A program made the translations under genes and the position numbers. Positions 1-10,959 of a DNA stretch of 64,000 nucleotides are shown one piece after another. The stretch lies in assembly GCA_027924585.1 (NCBI GenBank), contig BSBM01000123.1:16942001-17006000 (forward strand), written 5' to 3'. The notes under the pieces are model-generated. The model did no database searches and was not told the origin of the DNA. It worked only from the letters and a program-made list of their open reading frames with translations. Positions within the stretch are counted from its first letter, which is position 1; each line of letters begins with the position of its first letter. This stretch comes from Larix kaempferi. Taxonomy: Eukaryota > Streptophyta > Pinopsida > Pinales > Pinaceae.

Positions 1-1
1 A

Positions 2-1297
2 CTCCATGATCTGGATGAAAAATTTCTCGGCCTCCATCTTGAACATTCAGCTATGAACAACAAACGGCAGTCTGAGTCTTCATCAGACAATGGGTTATCT
101 TCTTCCAGCAATTTTCGTGGTCCGAAGCTTGATTTTCCTCACTTCAATGGTACTGATCCAACTGGATGGATCTATCGTGCAGAACAGCATTTCAGTCTGC
201 ATAATACTTTTGATGTCCAGAAAGTTCCACTTGCATCCTTTCATTTGGAACAGGAATCCCTTCAATGGTACTGTTGGTACATTAAAGCTCATCCCGAGCC
301 AAACTGGACAGATTTTTGCCAACTCCTTTTGCCACAATTTGGTCCGAGTGCTTTTGACGACTTCACAGGAGCACTCACTAAACTTCACCAAATTGGCACA
401 GTGAGAGAGTATCAGACGAAATTTGAGAAACTAGCCAGTCACACAGAAGGATTGTGTGATGAATTCTACAGGAGTTGTTTTATCAGTGGTCTCAAGGATG
501 AAATCCGCTCAGAGGTCAAAATGTTCTGTCCCAACACAATGATGGAAGTCCTAGGGTTGGCTAAGTTGGCAGAAGACAAGATCGCAGCTCAACAACGCTC
601 CAAACCCACCTTTGTTCCCTTCAGAAATATGGGTTCCCAACGACCTCCCATCACGCTTGCTCCTCAACCAACTCCTATCAAGCATTTGTCTGAAACAGAG
701 ATGCAGGCACACCGAGAAAAAGGGCTTTGTTATAATTGTGATGAGAAATTCACTGGGGGACATAGATGTGTTCAACAAAAGCTCTATCTCTTGGATGTGG
801 ATTCTCCGCCTGCCTCAGAACTTGGTGAAGAAGCTACAGATACAGTAGATGATCAGGTCGACATTCAACACCCACCTGCTGACACCCCATCTCAGGATGA
901 CCCACTTGAGATCTCTCTCCATGTTGTAACCAGCGTCACCACCCCACAAACAATGTGGGTCAGGGGATACTTCAAGAAGCTCCCTCTTACCATACTCATT
1001 GATTATGGTAGCACTCATAACTTCATTGACCCTCGGATTGCCAAACAGGCTGATTGTTTTGTCCATCCTAGCTCCAACTTTGAAGTCATGGTTTTCAATG
1101 GGGGCACCTTACCTTGCAAGGGGAAGTGTCACAATGTGCGTATCTCTATGAAATATTATAGCCTACGCTCTGACATGTTTGCCTTGTCCTTAGGCGGATG
1201 TGATGTGGTTTTGGGCATTCAATGGTTACGCACACTTGGCCCCATCTTATGGGATTTTGCTGAACTTTGGATGCAGTTTTCAACCAATGGGACATAA
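2..1297 (+). pseudogene. Gag and protease of Ty3 element A (start outside window)
   Basis: The frame is open from base 2, so the ATG at 53 need not be the true start. Gag forms the particle core; protease cleaves the polyprotein. Seen in order: a retrotransposon capsid domain (about 110-560, with FDGTDP-like and WYxxY-like signatures), a zinc knuckle CYNCDEKFTGGHRC near 727-768, and a retropepsin-like domain near 990-1260. The catalytic motif reads DYGSTHNF where plant Ty3 proteases normally have DSGSTHNF, so the first Ser of the D-S/T-G triad is Tyr and activity is doubtful. The frame is lost near 1290 and continues in another frame at 1307. This is a remnant, not a host gene. Confidence 0.88.
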
Positions 1298-1306
1298 CAC
1301 AAAATC

Positions 1307-1906
1307 ATGGGCTTACAACCAGGGTCTCTCCGCATCATCAGTTCACATCGCCTGGAAAATATCCTTACGAAGAATTCACATGGTGTCATTGCTCATCTCC
1401 ATTCCCTTCAGATGCACCCACCAATGGTCTCCACTACTTCCTTGGATAGATATGCAGGTGTCTTTGTTGCACCAATGGGCTTGCCGCCTTCACGAGACCT
1501 TTTCGGTAAGCATTTAGCCGCATCTACATCTCAGCAAGACATGATGGCTATTTTGCATACAGTACAGAAGTGGCAGCCATCCCTATTGGGGAATTATGTC
1601 TGCATCAAGACTGATCTCCAGAGTCTAGAAAATTTCTTGGAACAATGGGTCTCCTCCCCAGCACACCTGAAATGGGTTATCCAACTCATGGGTTATGCCT
1701 ATGCGACCACTTACCATAAGGGTAAGGACATTATGGTGGAAGATGCTCCTCCTTGCACATTTGATGACCCAGTTTCTCTCACAGTTATTTCTCTACTTGT
1801 TCCAAATTGGTTGCAATCTGTTCAACGAGGCTATCTCTTCTATAAACTCCATGCTTCTTCATCAGTAGGGCACTTTGGGTTCCTCAAAACGTATGGCCAG
1901 GAATAA
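1307..1906 (+). pseudogene. Ty3 element A: protease-RT linker joined to RNase H and integrase zinc-binding remnant
   Basis: The first part (to about 1503) matches the linker that precedes RT in plant Ty3 elements and ends in the usual GLPPSR motif. It runs directly into RNase H sequence (MMAILHTVQKW, then KTDLQSLENFLEQ), so all of RT has been deleted cleanly enough to keep the frame. After the RNase H end (HKGKDIMVEDA, normally VADA) come residues resembling the integrase H2C2 zinc-binding region, then a stop at 1904. The product could not replicate on its own. Confidence 0.85.
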
Positions 1907-1911
1907 TGTAA

Positions 1912-2470
1912 CTTCTTTTAGCAGGGACTCAAAAGGACAATTCAACGGATGGTGGTTGACTGTGATACTTTCCAGCTCAACAAGGGTGAAACGACCCTCC
2001 TTTCGGGACTAATCGAACCCTTGTCCATCCCTCCACATATTTGGACAACTATTTGTATGGATTTCCTAGGAGCACTCCAATGGTATAGTACCACATATCA
2101 AAGGACACCATATGAAGCAGTCTCTGGACAGGCACCACCAGTTCTTCTTCCATACACCTTCAACAGCTCCCCAGTTCAGGCAATTGACTCAATTCTTCAA
2201 AACCGTGATCAGCTTCTTCTCATTCTGCAGGACAATTTTCACATGGTAAGAATTTGACTGAAATAAAAAGCCGATTAGCACCGTTCTGAGCGCACTTTTC
2301 ACATCGCTGATATGGTTCTTCTTCGTCTACATCCTTCCACGCAATCCTCCTTGAAACTCCAAAGGCGCTAGTGGCTTGAAATGCAACCCAAGGATGCTAT
2401 AAGGAACCCACTCCTTCATATTCTGCATCAATTTCCACATCTAAAGCTTTGAGGACAAAGCTTTTTCTAA
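1912..2470 (+). pseudogene. Ty3 element A: integrase remnant with core deleted
   Basis: Begins with the end of the zinc-binding domain (a KGET-type motif) and the start of the catalytic core (WTTICMDFLGAL, where the first Asp of the DDE triad would lie). It then jumps to the late core (TTYQRTPYEAVSGQ), so the second Asp and the Glu are missing. The open part ends at 2257. Further frames to about 2470 carry the C-terminal region (HRSERTFHIADMV) and a chromodomain-tail-like stretch. Confidence 0.82.
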
Positions 2471-2481
2471 GGGAGAGGGGA

Positions 2482-2898
2482 TGTTAGGAACCCATGTCTT
2501 TACTTTGTTAGTATATTGTTGTAGGACGCATATGCTTTGTAAGTTGTCCCGTAGTATTTGTTGATCCATAGTTTGTGTTATTGACTCCATAGTTTGTCCT
2601 GGCCCATGGTTTTGACTCATAGTATTGGCGCCTAGACTTAGCCCATGGTTTGTATTAGCCCATGGTTTGTATTGACACATAGTATTGACCCATGGTATTG
2701 GCGCCTAGACTTAGTATATAAGTGTGTGTTGAGGCCTATGAAGGCACCGTGAAGTTAATTGTATTGAGCTTGCTCAAAGGAGGTTGCCCCCTCGAAGTGG
2801 GCCGTGATCAATATAAAAGTGATTCTGAGTTCTGTTATTTCTGATATCTCGTGTATTTGCATTAATTAATTATTGCAGGTTCTTCATAGAAGCTAACA
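2482..2898 (+). repeat. 3' LTR of Ty3 element A (417 bp)
   Basis: Begins TGTTAG right after the polypurine tract and ends CTAACA, an exact 6 bp inverted terminal repeat. A TATA-like gtatataag sits at 2714-2722. The U3 part (about 2560-2710) holds several short direct repeats built around CCCATGGTttgtattg and GGCGCCTAGACTTAG. The partner LTR is outside the window. Confidence 0.85.
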
Positions 2899-3986
2899 CT
2901 CTGGTGTGTATTAGCAGACTATGCCACCATGTAGAATTTTGCATTAAGGTCAAAAATCCCCACTTGAAACTTGGATTAGGTGTTTCTTCTGAGGTTTGTC
3001 TTCTGCTTGTGTCAATATCAATCTAGATCTGTCATTTACCTCTTCTCCTTGCATTTTCTTGAGATTTAAAGGTTGGCTTGGTTTCTTAGTGAGTCCTAAG
3101 TAGTCAAGCAGTTTCCTTGCTTGTCTTGGGTGGTTCTGATCCCTTATTGGGGCAGCTTCTCTTGTAGCTCTTTAGAAGCCTTTTGTCTGCTTTGGTTTAG
3201 GTTTTAAGTTTTTTTTTTCAAAGTGTGATGTTGTAAGAACTTTTGTTGGTGTGATTTTGGTTTGAATTGTTTCAAATCTTGAGATTGGTTGATTTGGGTG
3301 ATTGTCTTTTATGGACTTATGTTATCGATAAAGTTGCATAACTGTTGGATCTCTTTCATTTTGAATTAGGACAAAGTGAACAAAATCATTCTTAAGATTT
3401 TTTGAATGTATTGTTGAAAGACATCAAATTTTTGTTAAGGGATACTTTCAATTGTCTTTTAACCCTTTGTTTCTTTATTCGAAAAGTAAGACCTTTTGCA
3501 ATTAAAAGAAGTTCATTCTTTTCCATTTTAGCCGTAGTTTCAAATCTCTTTTGGAAAAAACAAAAAAAAAATACTTTTCTTTGTTGTTATTTTTGGTTTC
3601 TTTGGATTTGATTGAAAGATAGTTATTTAGTCTTTTGGTTTTGCTTAAGAAGAAAAGTGAAAGAATAATGTTGCATTTCGGGAAAGACTTTATTTGTCTC
3701 AGCAAAAGAAGAAAATATATCTCTCCTTCCCATAAATAATTTTCATCAAAAGAAAATTTTGCATCTCATTTAGTTTTCTGAGATGTTATTGGGATGAGTC
3801 CACACTTCATGAGTCCACTTAACCATCTAAGATAAAATAAAGCGCTAGTTTAAGTTAAAAGATTTAGAAACTTGAGTGATAGGTTAGAGACACGTTCCGA
3901 CATCTTAAAGTGTAGGAGCTATCGTTATTTGTATGCACTGCATTCCGAGGGCTTGTAGTTCTTCCACGCACTAGTCGGTATATAGA
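2899..3986. other. No gene; T-rich spacer between elements A and D
   Basis: No open frame with recognisable similarity on either strand. The stretch is rich in T runs and probably includes the untranslated leader of element D, but I could not find a convincing LTR boundary or primer binding site for D in it. Confidence 0.6.
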
Positions 3987-5267
3987 ATGACCTTTCATGT
4001 ACTTAATGGCCTTTCACGTACTACGGGGCAAAATTCAGTTGGTTGTCAAAAATTAACTGGGGGGAAACCTCTAGTTAGTGGACAAAACTTAACTAGGCAA
4101 AAACCTCTAGTTAGTGGACAGAATTTCATTGGAGGTCAACCTTCATTTACTGCTTACAATATGATTGGAGGTTCGTCTCCATCCTTGGGACAACCTTCGT
4201 GGGGACGTCATACATGGGGTCCACCTACATGGGCTCAGCCTGCATGGGGTTACACATATCCAGGCAATCAAGATATGGCGTTGAGTCAAATCTATAAAAC
4301 TACTCAGGGAAACCTTCATCCTGGAGTACCTTAATATAGAAACACGAACACCCCATGGGGACAACAAAATTTTCCTCCAGCTAGACCTCCAGCTGGCAGA
4401 CTACCCCCAGCCCCACAACCTATCCCACCTCCATCTCCACCACATGTCCTACCTCCACCCCCACCATCTGGACAACCCCCGCCATTCCGGAGGACCCCCT
4501 CATTCGGTGGGAAACCCACCACCTGGACAATCCCCTATGGGAGGAACACCACCATATATGGATACACCTTATAATCAATCGATTTATGGTCCTACTGGTA
4601 CTCAAATGTCGTATCAATATTACCAGTATCCACAAACAAACTGATAGTTACCATTTATGGCTACTTTAGATCTGCCTAACCTGTCACGATTGACGAACGA
4701 TCCCATTCAACATGGTATCAATTGTCCACCCATTCCTATCAAGCTGCCCTCACACATACCCAAATTTGATGACAAACCCAGCGAAGACCCCAAAAACCAC
4801 GTGATGACATATCATTTGTTTTGTTCCTCGAACTCTTTATTGGATGATTCTATTCATTTGAGGCTCTTTCAGAGAACTCTCATCGGCACTGCTACCAAAT
4901 GGTACATTGAATTGACACCACATTCTTTCGCGGACTTTCGATCATTGGATATGGCATTTCTCACACATTTCCAACTACCAATCCGCTACGAAACCGGTAC
5001 AGACCTTTTAACCTCGCTCTAACAATCTACCTCCACTCATATTTTCGATCATATTCATGAGTGGAGGAGAAGTCGTCGGCTAATTAAGGATCCTATTCCG
5101 GATCAATTATTGGTTGATTGGTTCACCAAATCACTATTTCTTGTCATATCTAAAGATGTCTCCATGGGAGGGGTGGTTACAGAGGAACAATCCATTGCAC
5201 ATGCCCATTATTTAGACTTAGTCTATGCTCAATATGGCACTCTATATGACATAATTCCCAATGCTCC
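3987..5267 (+). pseudogene. Gag of element D, N-terminal and capsid part
   Basis: 3987-4334 encodes a Gly/Gln/Pro-rich leader with imperfect repeats of the type GKPLVSGQN. 4340-4640 is Pro-rich in a shifted frame. 4657-5267 is a retrotransposon capsid domain with the signatures IPKFDDKP, LRLFQRTL, TATKWYIEL and LTHFQLPIRYETGT, well known in plant Ty3 Gag proteins. A TAA at 5020 interrupts the capsid (probably from CAA), after which the same frame continues through an HEWRR motif to NAP at the insertion point. The frameshift near 4340 and the stop make this a pseudogene. Confidence 0.8.
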
Positions 5268-6084
5268 TGTTGTTAGGGAATTTACCTTATAGTAGGGGAT
5301 AGAGACTACCAACATACAAGGGGTTGAAAGATAGATACATAAGGTTCTGCATACATTACTGTAAATAAATAAGATCAAGCTTTAGAGAAAATGTACCTTG
5401 TTTATGATGGTCGGTCCAAGCTTTTCTCTAGATCTTCACAGCAACAAACCTGCAAAGCACATATACCTTCCTCAAACCAGTTTGACTATAAATAAATATT
5501 GATATTAATGAATGCAATAATATCAAATTATAATCAAAACACAATAGAGATTAACACTTTATTGGGAAAGGAAGAGTATCTCAATCTTTTATTGTCAGAA
5601 TAATGCAGTAAGTGCAAATGTTATACCTAGCTCTGCATCAAGCACCTTTGTAACCATGCCCTAGGCTCCTGCTCCTCTCTCTTGAATTGAAATTTCTTCA
5701 GCATAACAATATCTCTTTCTAATTTCCCCCTTTCTCATGGCCTCCTCTTGCATTTATGGCAAGGAAAGGAGGGTTGGTTTCGAAAGGAAGTTGAATTGGG
5801 AAGTTGGGGAAGTTAGAATACCTGACTCAACTAATCCAATTCGTGTTTTTAATATACTTTTCAAACTTTCCTTAAGACACCCATGACTATGACATATAGA
5901 AACTTGCGAGTGACTCGTAGCATGTGAGCTTCGCAACTCGTGAGTGCAGCTTTTAATTGATGCCCACAGGTTGTCAGTATGGAGACCCGCGAGTGACTCG
6001 CAATGTGTCAAGTATAGGAGTCGTGGCTTTATGGTGAAGGTGTCAAAAAAAAATAAGTTTTTAAGCTGAAGTAGTAAGGATTCA
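5268..6084. mobile_element. Solo LTR (817 bp) inserted in gag of element D, TSD GCTCC
   Basis: Starts TGTTG and ends TTCA. It is flanked by exact 5 bp direct repeats GCTCC at 5263-5267 and 6085-6089. Removing it with one repeat rejoins the Gag frame (N-A-P codons continue). There is no internal coding region, so a solo LTR left by LTR-LTR recombination is the simplest reading. It contains GCGAGTGACTCG twice (5906-5917 and 5989-6000). Its parent family is not identified. Confidence 0.8.
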
Positions 6085-7172
6085 GCTCCAAATCATCCAA
6101 GGTCAAGTAAGCTCTTCCATTCGTAGTGTCCTTTTATGTGATCGACAAGGCGATGTGATCACGGATAGAGAAGTGCTAATTTGATCGATAACAGCCCCCT
6201 ACCCCACCAACAATCCAGCTAAACCAACTACGGGATAAAATGCTGATGGCATAATTAGTTCCATTAAAACCCAACCTGCCACCCAATCGATTGGATAAAA
6301 AAGCCACACGACTTCAAATCCAACTTTGACATGGGATGGTGATAAAACCAACCATTCACCCAGTACTACTCCCACCGCGGAGGTGAATTCAGTCCAATCT
6401 GCTTAATCTCAGAAATCCAGTGGTAAGAAGAAAAATAAAGGTAAATCCCAAAAATATTCTAAACAACAGGAACAAAAAACCAATCAAGACACCACTAATG
6501 CAAAACCAAAACGGAAGGATAAATATCCATGTTTATTGTGTGGTGATGACCACTTCATGAAGGAATGTCCCCATCGTGAAGAAGTCCAAAAATTCCTAAA
6601 ATGGAGTCCTCAACCCGCAATTTAACTATCCCCTTCCCAACACAACAACAGTAGATGATTACACAACAACAAACTCCCTTGCAAGAAGAAAGATCCATGA
6701 CCGCTCATGTTCTCATGATGTGTAGTGAAACAGTTAATTTATCTACTAGGGCACGTACGTATGATTATGTTCTAGGAAAAGAATCGAATGGAGGTAATGT
6801 TGACAAATCCTCCACGTCCACATACACTACCTATCCTATACAAGGTCCTCTGACAATAGAGAAACCCATATCAGATGCAATGTTGCTTCAACCTAAAAGA
6901 ACAATTCGAAAGATGATTTTCAATCCCAACGCCCGGGCTGCTCAGGGATACAACATTGTTGAAGATTTGGCCCAGGAACCATGTGCTATGTCGACCCTCG
7001 AAGTCTTACAAAATTGTCCTAATTAGCATAATACTATGCTATCTTCCATTGGAGCAGTGGATCCAAAATCATGTAAAATCATCATGTTTAGACTGGAATA
7101 CTTTAAGCCGAGGATTTCCCATCAACTGGCATTTCAAATCATCACCAACATTGCTAGGAAAAATATCCATCG
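6085..7172 (+). pseudogene. Gag C-terminal part of element D with zinc knuckle
   Basis: Continues the Gag track after the solo LTR. A Lys/Asn-rich basic stretch leads into a CCHC zinc knuckle, CLLCGDDHFMKEC, at 6530-6568, expected to bind RNA in the particle. 6655-7026 is open and ends with conserved linker motifs (FNPNARAAQGYNIVEDLAQ). The track runs on past a stop at 7024 to the second solo LTR at 7173. Several stops and indels show it is dead. Confidence 0.8.
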
Positions 7173-9393
7173 TGTAACGCCCCATATTTTGATAGTCATT
7201 AATTAAAAACTCTAATGTGAATTAGCTTAGCATCTTATTTGCTTATTATCTATTTGACTAAGATAGATTGATCAAGATGATTGTTATGTGGACATGTGGA
7301 CTCCCTTGAGGCATGTATGGTAAATGGAATTTATTGTTTAAATTATTAATGGCAATGGATATGTTACTTCATATTGAACACACAAATTGAATATAGAATA
7401 TCCATATGTGGAATGGTAATTTAGTTTGTTGCAAAAGAACTTACATGATTATATGTAAATGTCATTTTAATTATATGGATTAACACTTGAAAGAGTTGGG
7501 TATGTCTATACATGAGTTTCATGTTAATGATGAACTATTGCACATGTTGATTGGCTACGATATAGGAAGATTCCTATAGTGCCAAGGGGCACGAGATGTC
7601 TTGGACATTAGGAAGATAATGATGTTGTATCAAAATTTTCATGCTATTTAATTGTGAATTCCAATATTTCTATGACTTGTGGGTGAGGTTGAGTTTTGAC
7701 AAGAATTGTGACTTTCCCAAAGTGGTTGTTCAAATAACGGGACCGATTAGAACAATGATGGAACAGTATGATTTATGTAGGGTGTTGAACCTAGTACTGT
7801 CAGGGGGGGTGGAGGCATTTCACACCGTTTATCCCCTGAAACCTGCAGTCGTGGGAGGGTTGTGTTGTGCACGCTCCCCTAGATGTGTGATGACGACTAG
7901 ACTATGCCTGCTGGGGAAGCTTGGTCGATGTAGTCGATTGACACTTCCACTTACGTGTTCTATATGTGGTTAGGTCTTGAAGTCGACGCCACAATATATT
8001 GCAGCAAAGGACGGGATGGTGAGGTCAGGAGATGGAAGTAGTGGTGATTAGGGGGTTGGAGTACTGATGTGATGGATGCGAGTGATGATGGATTGGATGG
8101 TGTTCTTGATTGTTAATAACCATCATGATTATATTCTCAATTTCATCATTATCTTTACCTAATTCTATTTTATTTCTTTTGTATGAATTATTATGAATGA
8201 TGAATGATGCATTGTTTAATTGTTCTTCTATATGTTGTTTGCAAGCATGTAATAATGATATATTAGGAGCATTAAAAGTGATTATTAGTACCCATGCTTA
8301 AGACGTATGCACTGGACATGCATACGCCAATTCGTGAGTACACTATTATGATTTGTCGATCGATGAATAAATTAATGTGGTTATATTAGCTATTAGTAAC
8401 TTGGTTGATGAATTGCTTAAAATATTACTTGTGTGTTGAAAGTATGAGTTTGTTGACTTGTTTAATATGTTTTAGATTTATATAATTTGTTTGGATTATT
8501 GAATGGCACATATAATTATATACATATAATTTAAAATATGTCATAGTATATGAAAATATCTTATTTTGACTTATGAATGAGAGGATAATATAAATAAATG
8601 GATAGATGTTATTTTCACAAATTTTTAGAAAAAAGTTGTCAGAGTTGCATTTAATATGGAAGCATGACAAGTGAGACTTTGCAACCATGTTTATTAATAT
8701 TTAAATTATTTAAAGCAAATTTCTATTTTTTTGGAGAAAATGAATTTATTGATTGTTGATTATTTATTGGAATCTATGGATGGATGAGGAGGAGGGTGAG
8801 GAGTTTTGATATAAATAGGAGACTTGGGAGTGGAAAGAGGGAGGTTCCTTTCTCTTGAAGATTATTTTGGTGAGAGTATTCTAGGAAGGAAAATTTTGGA
8901 TATTTTGGGGCATGAGGAGTTTGGAAGAGTTGGAAGAGTTTGAGAACTCTTGGAAGATTTGATACATAGCATATTAGTGCATCATTGTTCTGTTCTCTAG
9001 GGGTCTTGGGCACGGAGGGCCAAGAGGCCATTTGGATGGCTTCCTGAGGCTAGGGAGTCGGCTAGGCCCCAGTTGGTTGGGAGATAAAACTGTGGTTCTG
9101 CTTTGGGAAATGAATATGGAAGCAAGTTGAGGAGAAGATGTAAGTTTGCTTCAGTTTGGACTTCATCACCATTCTTATATCGAGGTATTTTCCTTGTGAT
9201 TTTAAATTGTTTATATGCTATTGTAAAACTTCTTATATGCTGCTAAGGTTATATGATGCTTATATGTTGCTTAGTAATACAGTTAATAAATCCACCATTT
9301 GAGATTGTAGTAACACTCTTGTGCATTTCCAGAATGAGAAGAAAATAGATGGTTAATTAGATTAAAATTCATAATTCCTTTAGAGGCATTACA
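7173..9393. mobile_element. Solo LTR (2221 bp) inserted at the gag-protease junction of element D, TSD CATCG
   Basis: Starts TGTAACGCC and ends GGCATTACA, and is flanked by exact 5 bp repeats CATCG at 7168-7172 and 9394-9398. Removing it rejoins the codons immediately before the protease active site. A TATA-like atataaata lies near 8809-8817 in plus orientation. A long LTR beginning TGTAACRCC is typical of plant Ty3 elements with multi-kilobase LTRs (inference). No internal domain is present, so it is a solo LTR. Confidence 0.85.
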
Positions 9394-9398
9394 CATCG

Positions 9399-10350
9399 TA
9401 CTTTTCTAGATGAAGGATCCTCCACTTTTGTTATGTCTTTGTCCTACTGGAGAGCCATTGGTTCTCCTGAAATGAACCGTTCTCCTACCACTTTGAAAGT
9501 GTTTTATGGACGCGGATTCCAACCACACAGACTTTTACAATCCCTAGCCATTGAGTTAGGAGGTAAGATTGTTTCCATTAACGTGGAAGCAGTCACTGCG
9601 CGCTTGGACTACAATTTATTACTTGGTTGAAACTGTTTGTACACCATGACTGCGGTTGCATCCTTAGTCTTCTGCATTATGCAGTTTCCCCATCCAGAGA
9701 AAATAATCACCATTGACCAATTATATTTTTGTACACCTGACACCACCACTCATCCCGTGGATAATGTCCCTCTCCTAGGACAATCTTCGCACATGTATGA
9801 GAGTGTGGGGATAGGAATCCTTAAATATTCATCCCTGATGGGAGTCTTTCCAATGCCTGATCCCCCATCACAAATTTCCACGATGAACATGATCTCATCC
9901 ATGGCCCCACATTCCTCCAAATCAATTGATCCCTGGATTGTTACCGATTCTACAGCAATTGATTCAATTGGAGATCATATTCCTCTTATCCTAGTTGATT
10001 CTACTTATAATTCCATCTAATCGGAATCATACCTACCTGATGACCATCACCTGGTGGCATCAAATCCATGTCTTCTACCATCTTGGTTAAACTTGTCCTC
10101 ACCATTGCTAGATTATCTCCTCCAGACATTCCCCTCTGATGAATCCATTATGGATATTATGAGCTTGGATGAGCTTCCCTAGGAGGACTATCACCATGTT
10201 GATGCAGTGTCTATTAATAGGGGTTCACTTCGCACTGTCGTCAACAAACTACCAACCCAAACTCCCTTATACACTGGATTGGAAAGGTGTAACCCTTCCC
10301 AACAACACTTGCAGAGCAAGTGCAGTCTCACCCGAGATGGATAAGGGGGA
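9399..10350 (+). pseudogene. Protease and linker of element D
   Basis: Starts with a retropepsin-like active site FLDEGSSTFVMS (D-x-G-S/T form), followed by a flap-like region and LDYNLLLG, which marks the end of the domain in related elements. A stop at 9628 falls where the family normally has an RSW motif. A conserved acidic linker (9637-10020 and on to about 10200, with SDESIMDIMSL) follows. It is cut off at 10350 by the LTR of element C. Confidence 0.78.
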
Positions 10351-10923
10351 TGTTGGAACCAAGTTTTCGCATTGGAGTTGAGGACATGCTTTCAACACAC
10401 ATTAACCTTGCAATAACTAGAGATTATAACATTCGCAACATGCTATTAACTTATCATTCACATTTAAGTCATCCGCAGAGTTTCACAAACATTCATAACA
10501 ACATATTCAACCTACTTATTCATAATAGCAGCATATTCACATCAATCATTACTATAAGACATTCACATTCATCATCACATCATTGCATAAAAATAGAGAC
10601 AGAGATTACACCATAATCGAACATCTTCATTCATTCACTAACCCTGTGGAATGAACCTCGCAGAAACTGTCAATACACCATGTTGCAAATACAGAGCAGA
10701 CCCAAAAGATAAGATTAACCATAAAAAACTGGATGCCCTTAGGCTTACAATCCTATTCTATTTATATGCTTCAATTTGGTTACAAAATGGTCCACATGAC
10801 CAAATTAACTAATATAACAATTCTTGCGCTTCTACGGACTCCGCGAATGGTCCTTCTTTCGCGGAATGACCCTTTTGCACCTGCCGGCTTCCGCACTTCC
10901 TGCAGACTTATCCCATGCCAACA
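10351..10923 (-). repeat. 3' LTR of element C (573 bp)
   Basis: On the plus strand it reads TGTTGG...CCAACA, a perfect 6 bp inverted terminal repeat. It abuts the polypurine tract at 10924. A minus-strand TATA-like CATATAAATAG lies near 10758-10768. Confidence 0.82.
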
Positions 10924-10939
10924 GGCCCCCAACAAAAAC
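10924..10939 (-). promoter_or_regulatory. Polypurine tract of element C
   Basis: Minus strand reads GTTTTTGTTGGGGGCC directly before the LTR start TGTTGG. It would prime plus-strand DNA synthesis. Element E has the related GTTAGGGGCC in the same place. Confidence 0.75.
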
Positions 10940-10959
10940 TTGGGGCTCGTCCTGAGCTG

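Larger units (their letters stand above)
1..2898 (+). mobile_element. Ty3/gypsy element A, chromovirus-like, 5' end outside window
   Basis: Order seen: gag, aspartic protease, RNase H remnant, integrase remnant, polypurine tract (2471-2481, gggagagggga), 3' LTR (2482-2898). The reverse transcriptase is missing between about 1500 and 1515, and the integrase catalytic core is missing near 2080, so two internal deletions left a non-autonomous copy. The tail before the polypurine tract keeps a QFPHLKL-type motif usual just after the chromodomain of plant chromoviruses, which is why I call it chromovirus-like (inference). The 5' LTR and primer binding site lie left of the window, so no target duplication can be tested. 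Confidence 0.9.
3987..10350 (+). mobile_element. Ty3/gypsy element D: gag-protease with two nested solo LTRs, cut off by element C
   Basis: A Gag-protease reading track runs through 3987-5267, 6085-7172 and 9394-10350. Removing the two inserted LTRs (5268-6084 and 7173-9393) with one copy of each target duplication rejoins the track in frame. No RT, RNase H or integrase is present: the track stops where the LTR of element C begins at 10351, and nothing resembling D resumes after C at 17695. The left end of D is not defined. Confidence 0.82.

Noticed and set aside
2899-3986. Search for a 5' LTR and primer binding site of element D
   Set aside because: No TG...CA segment with a matching partner or tRNA-like site could be supported.
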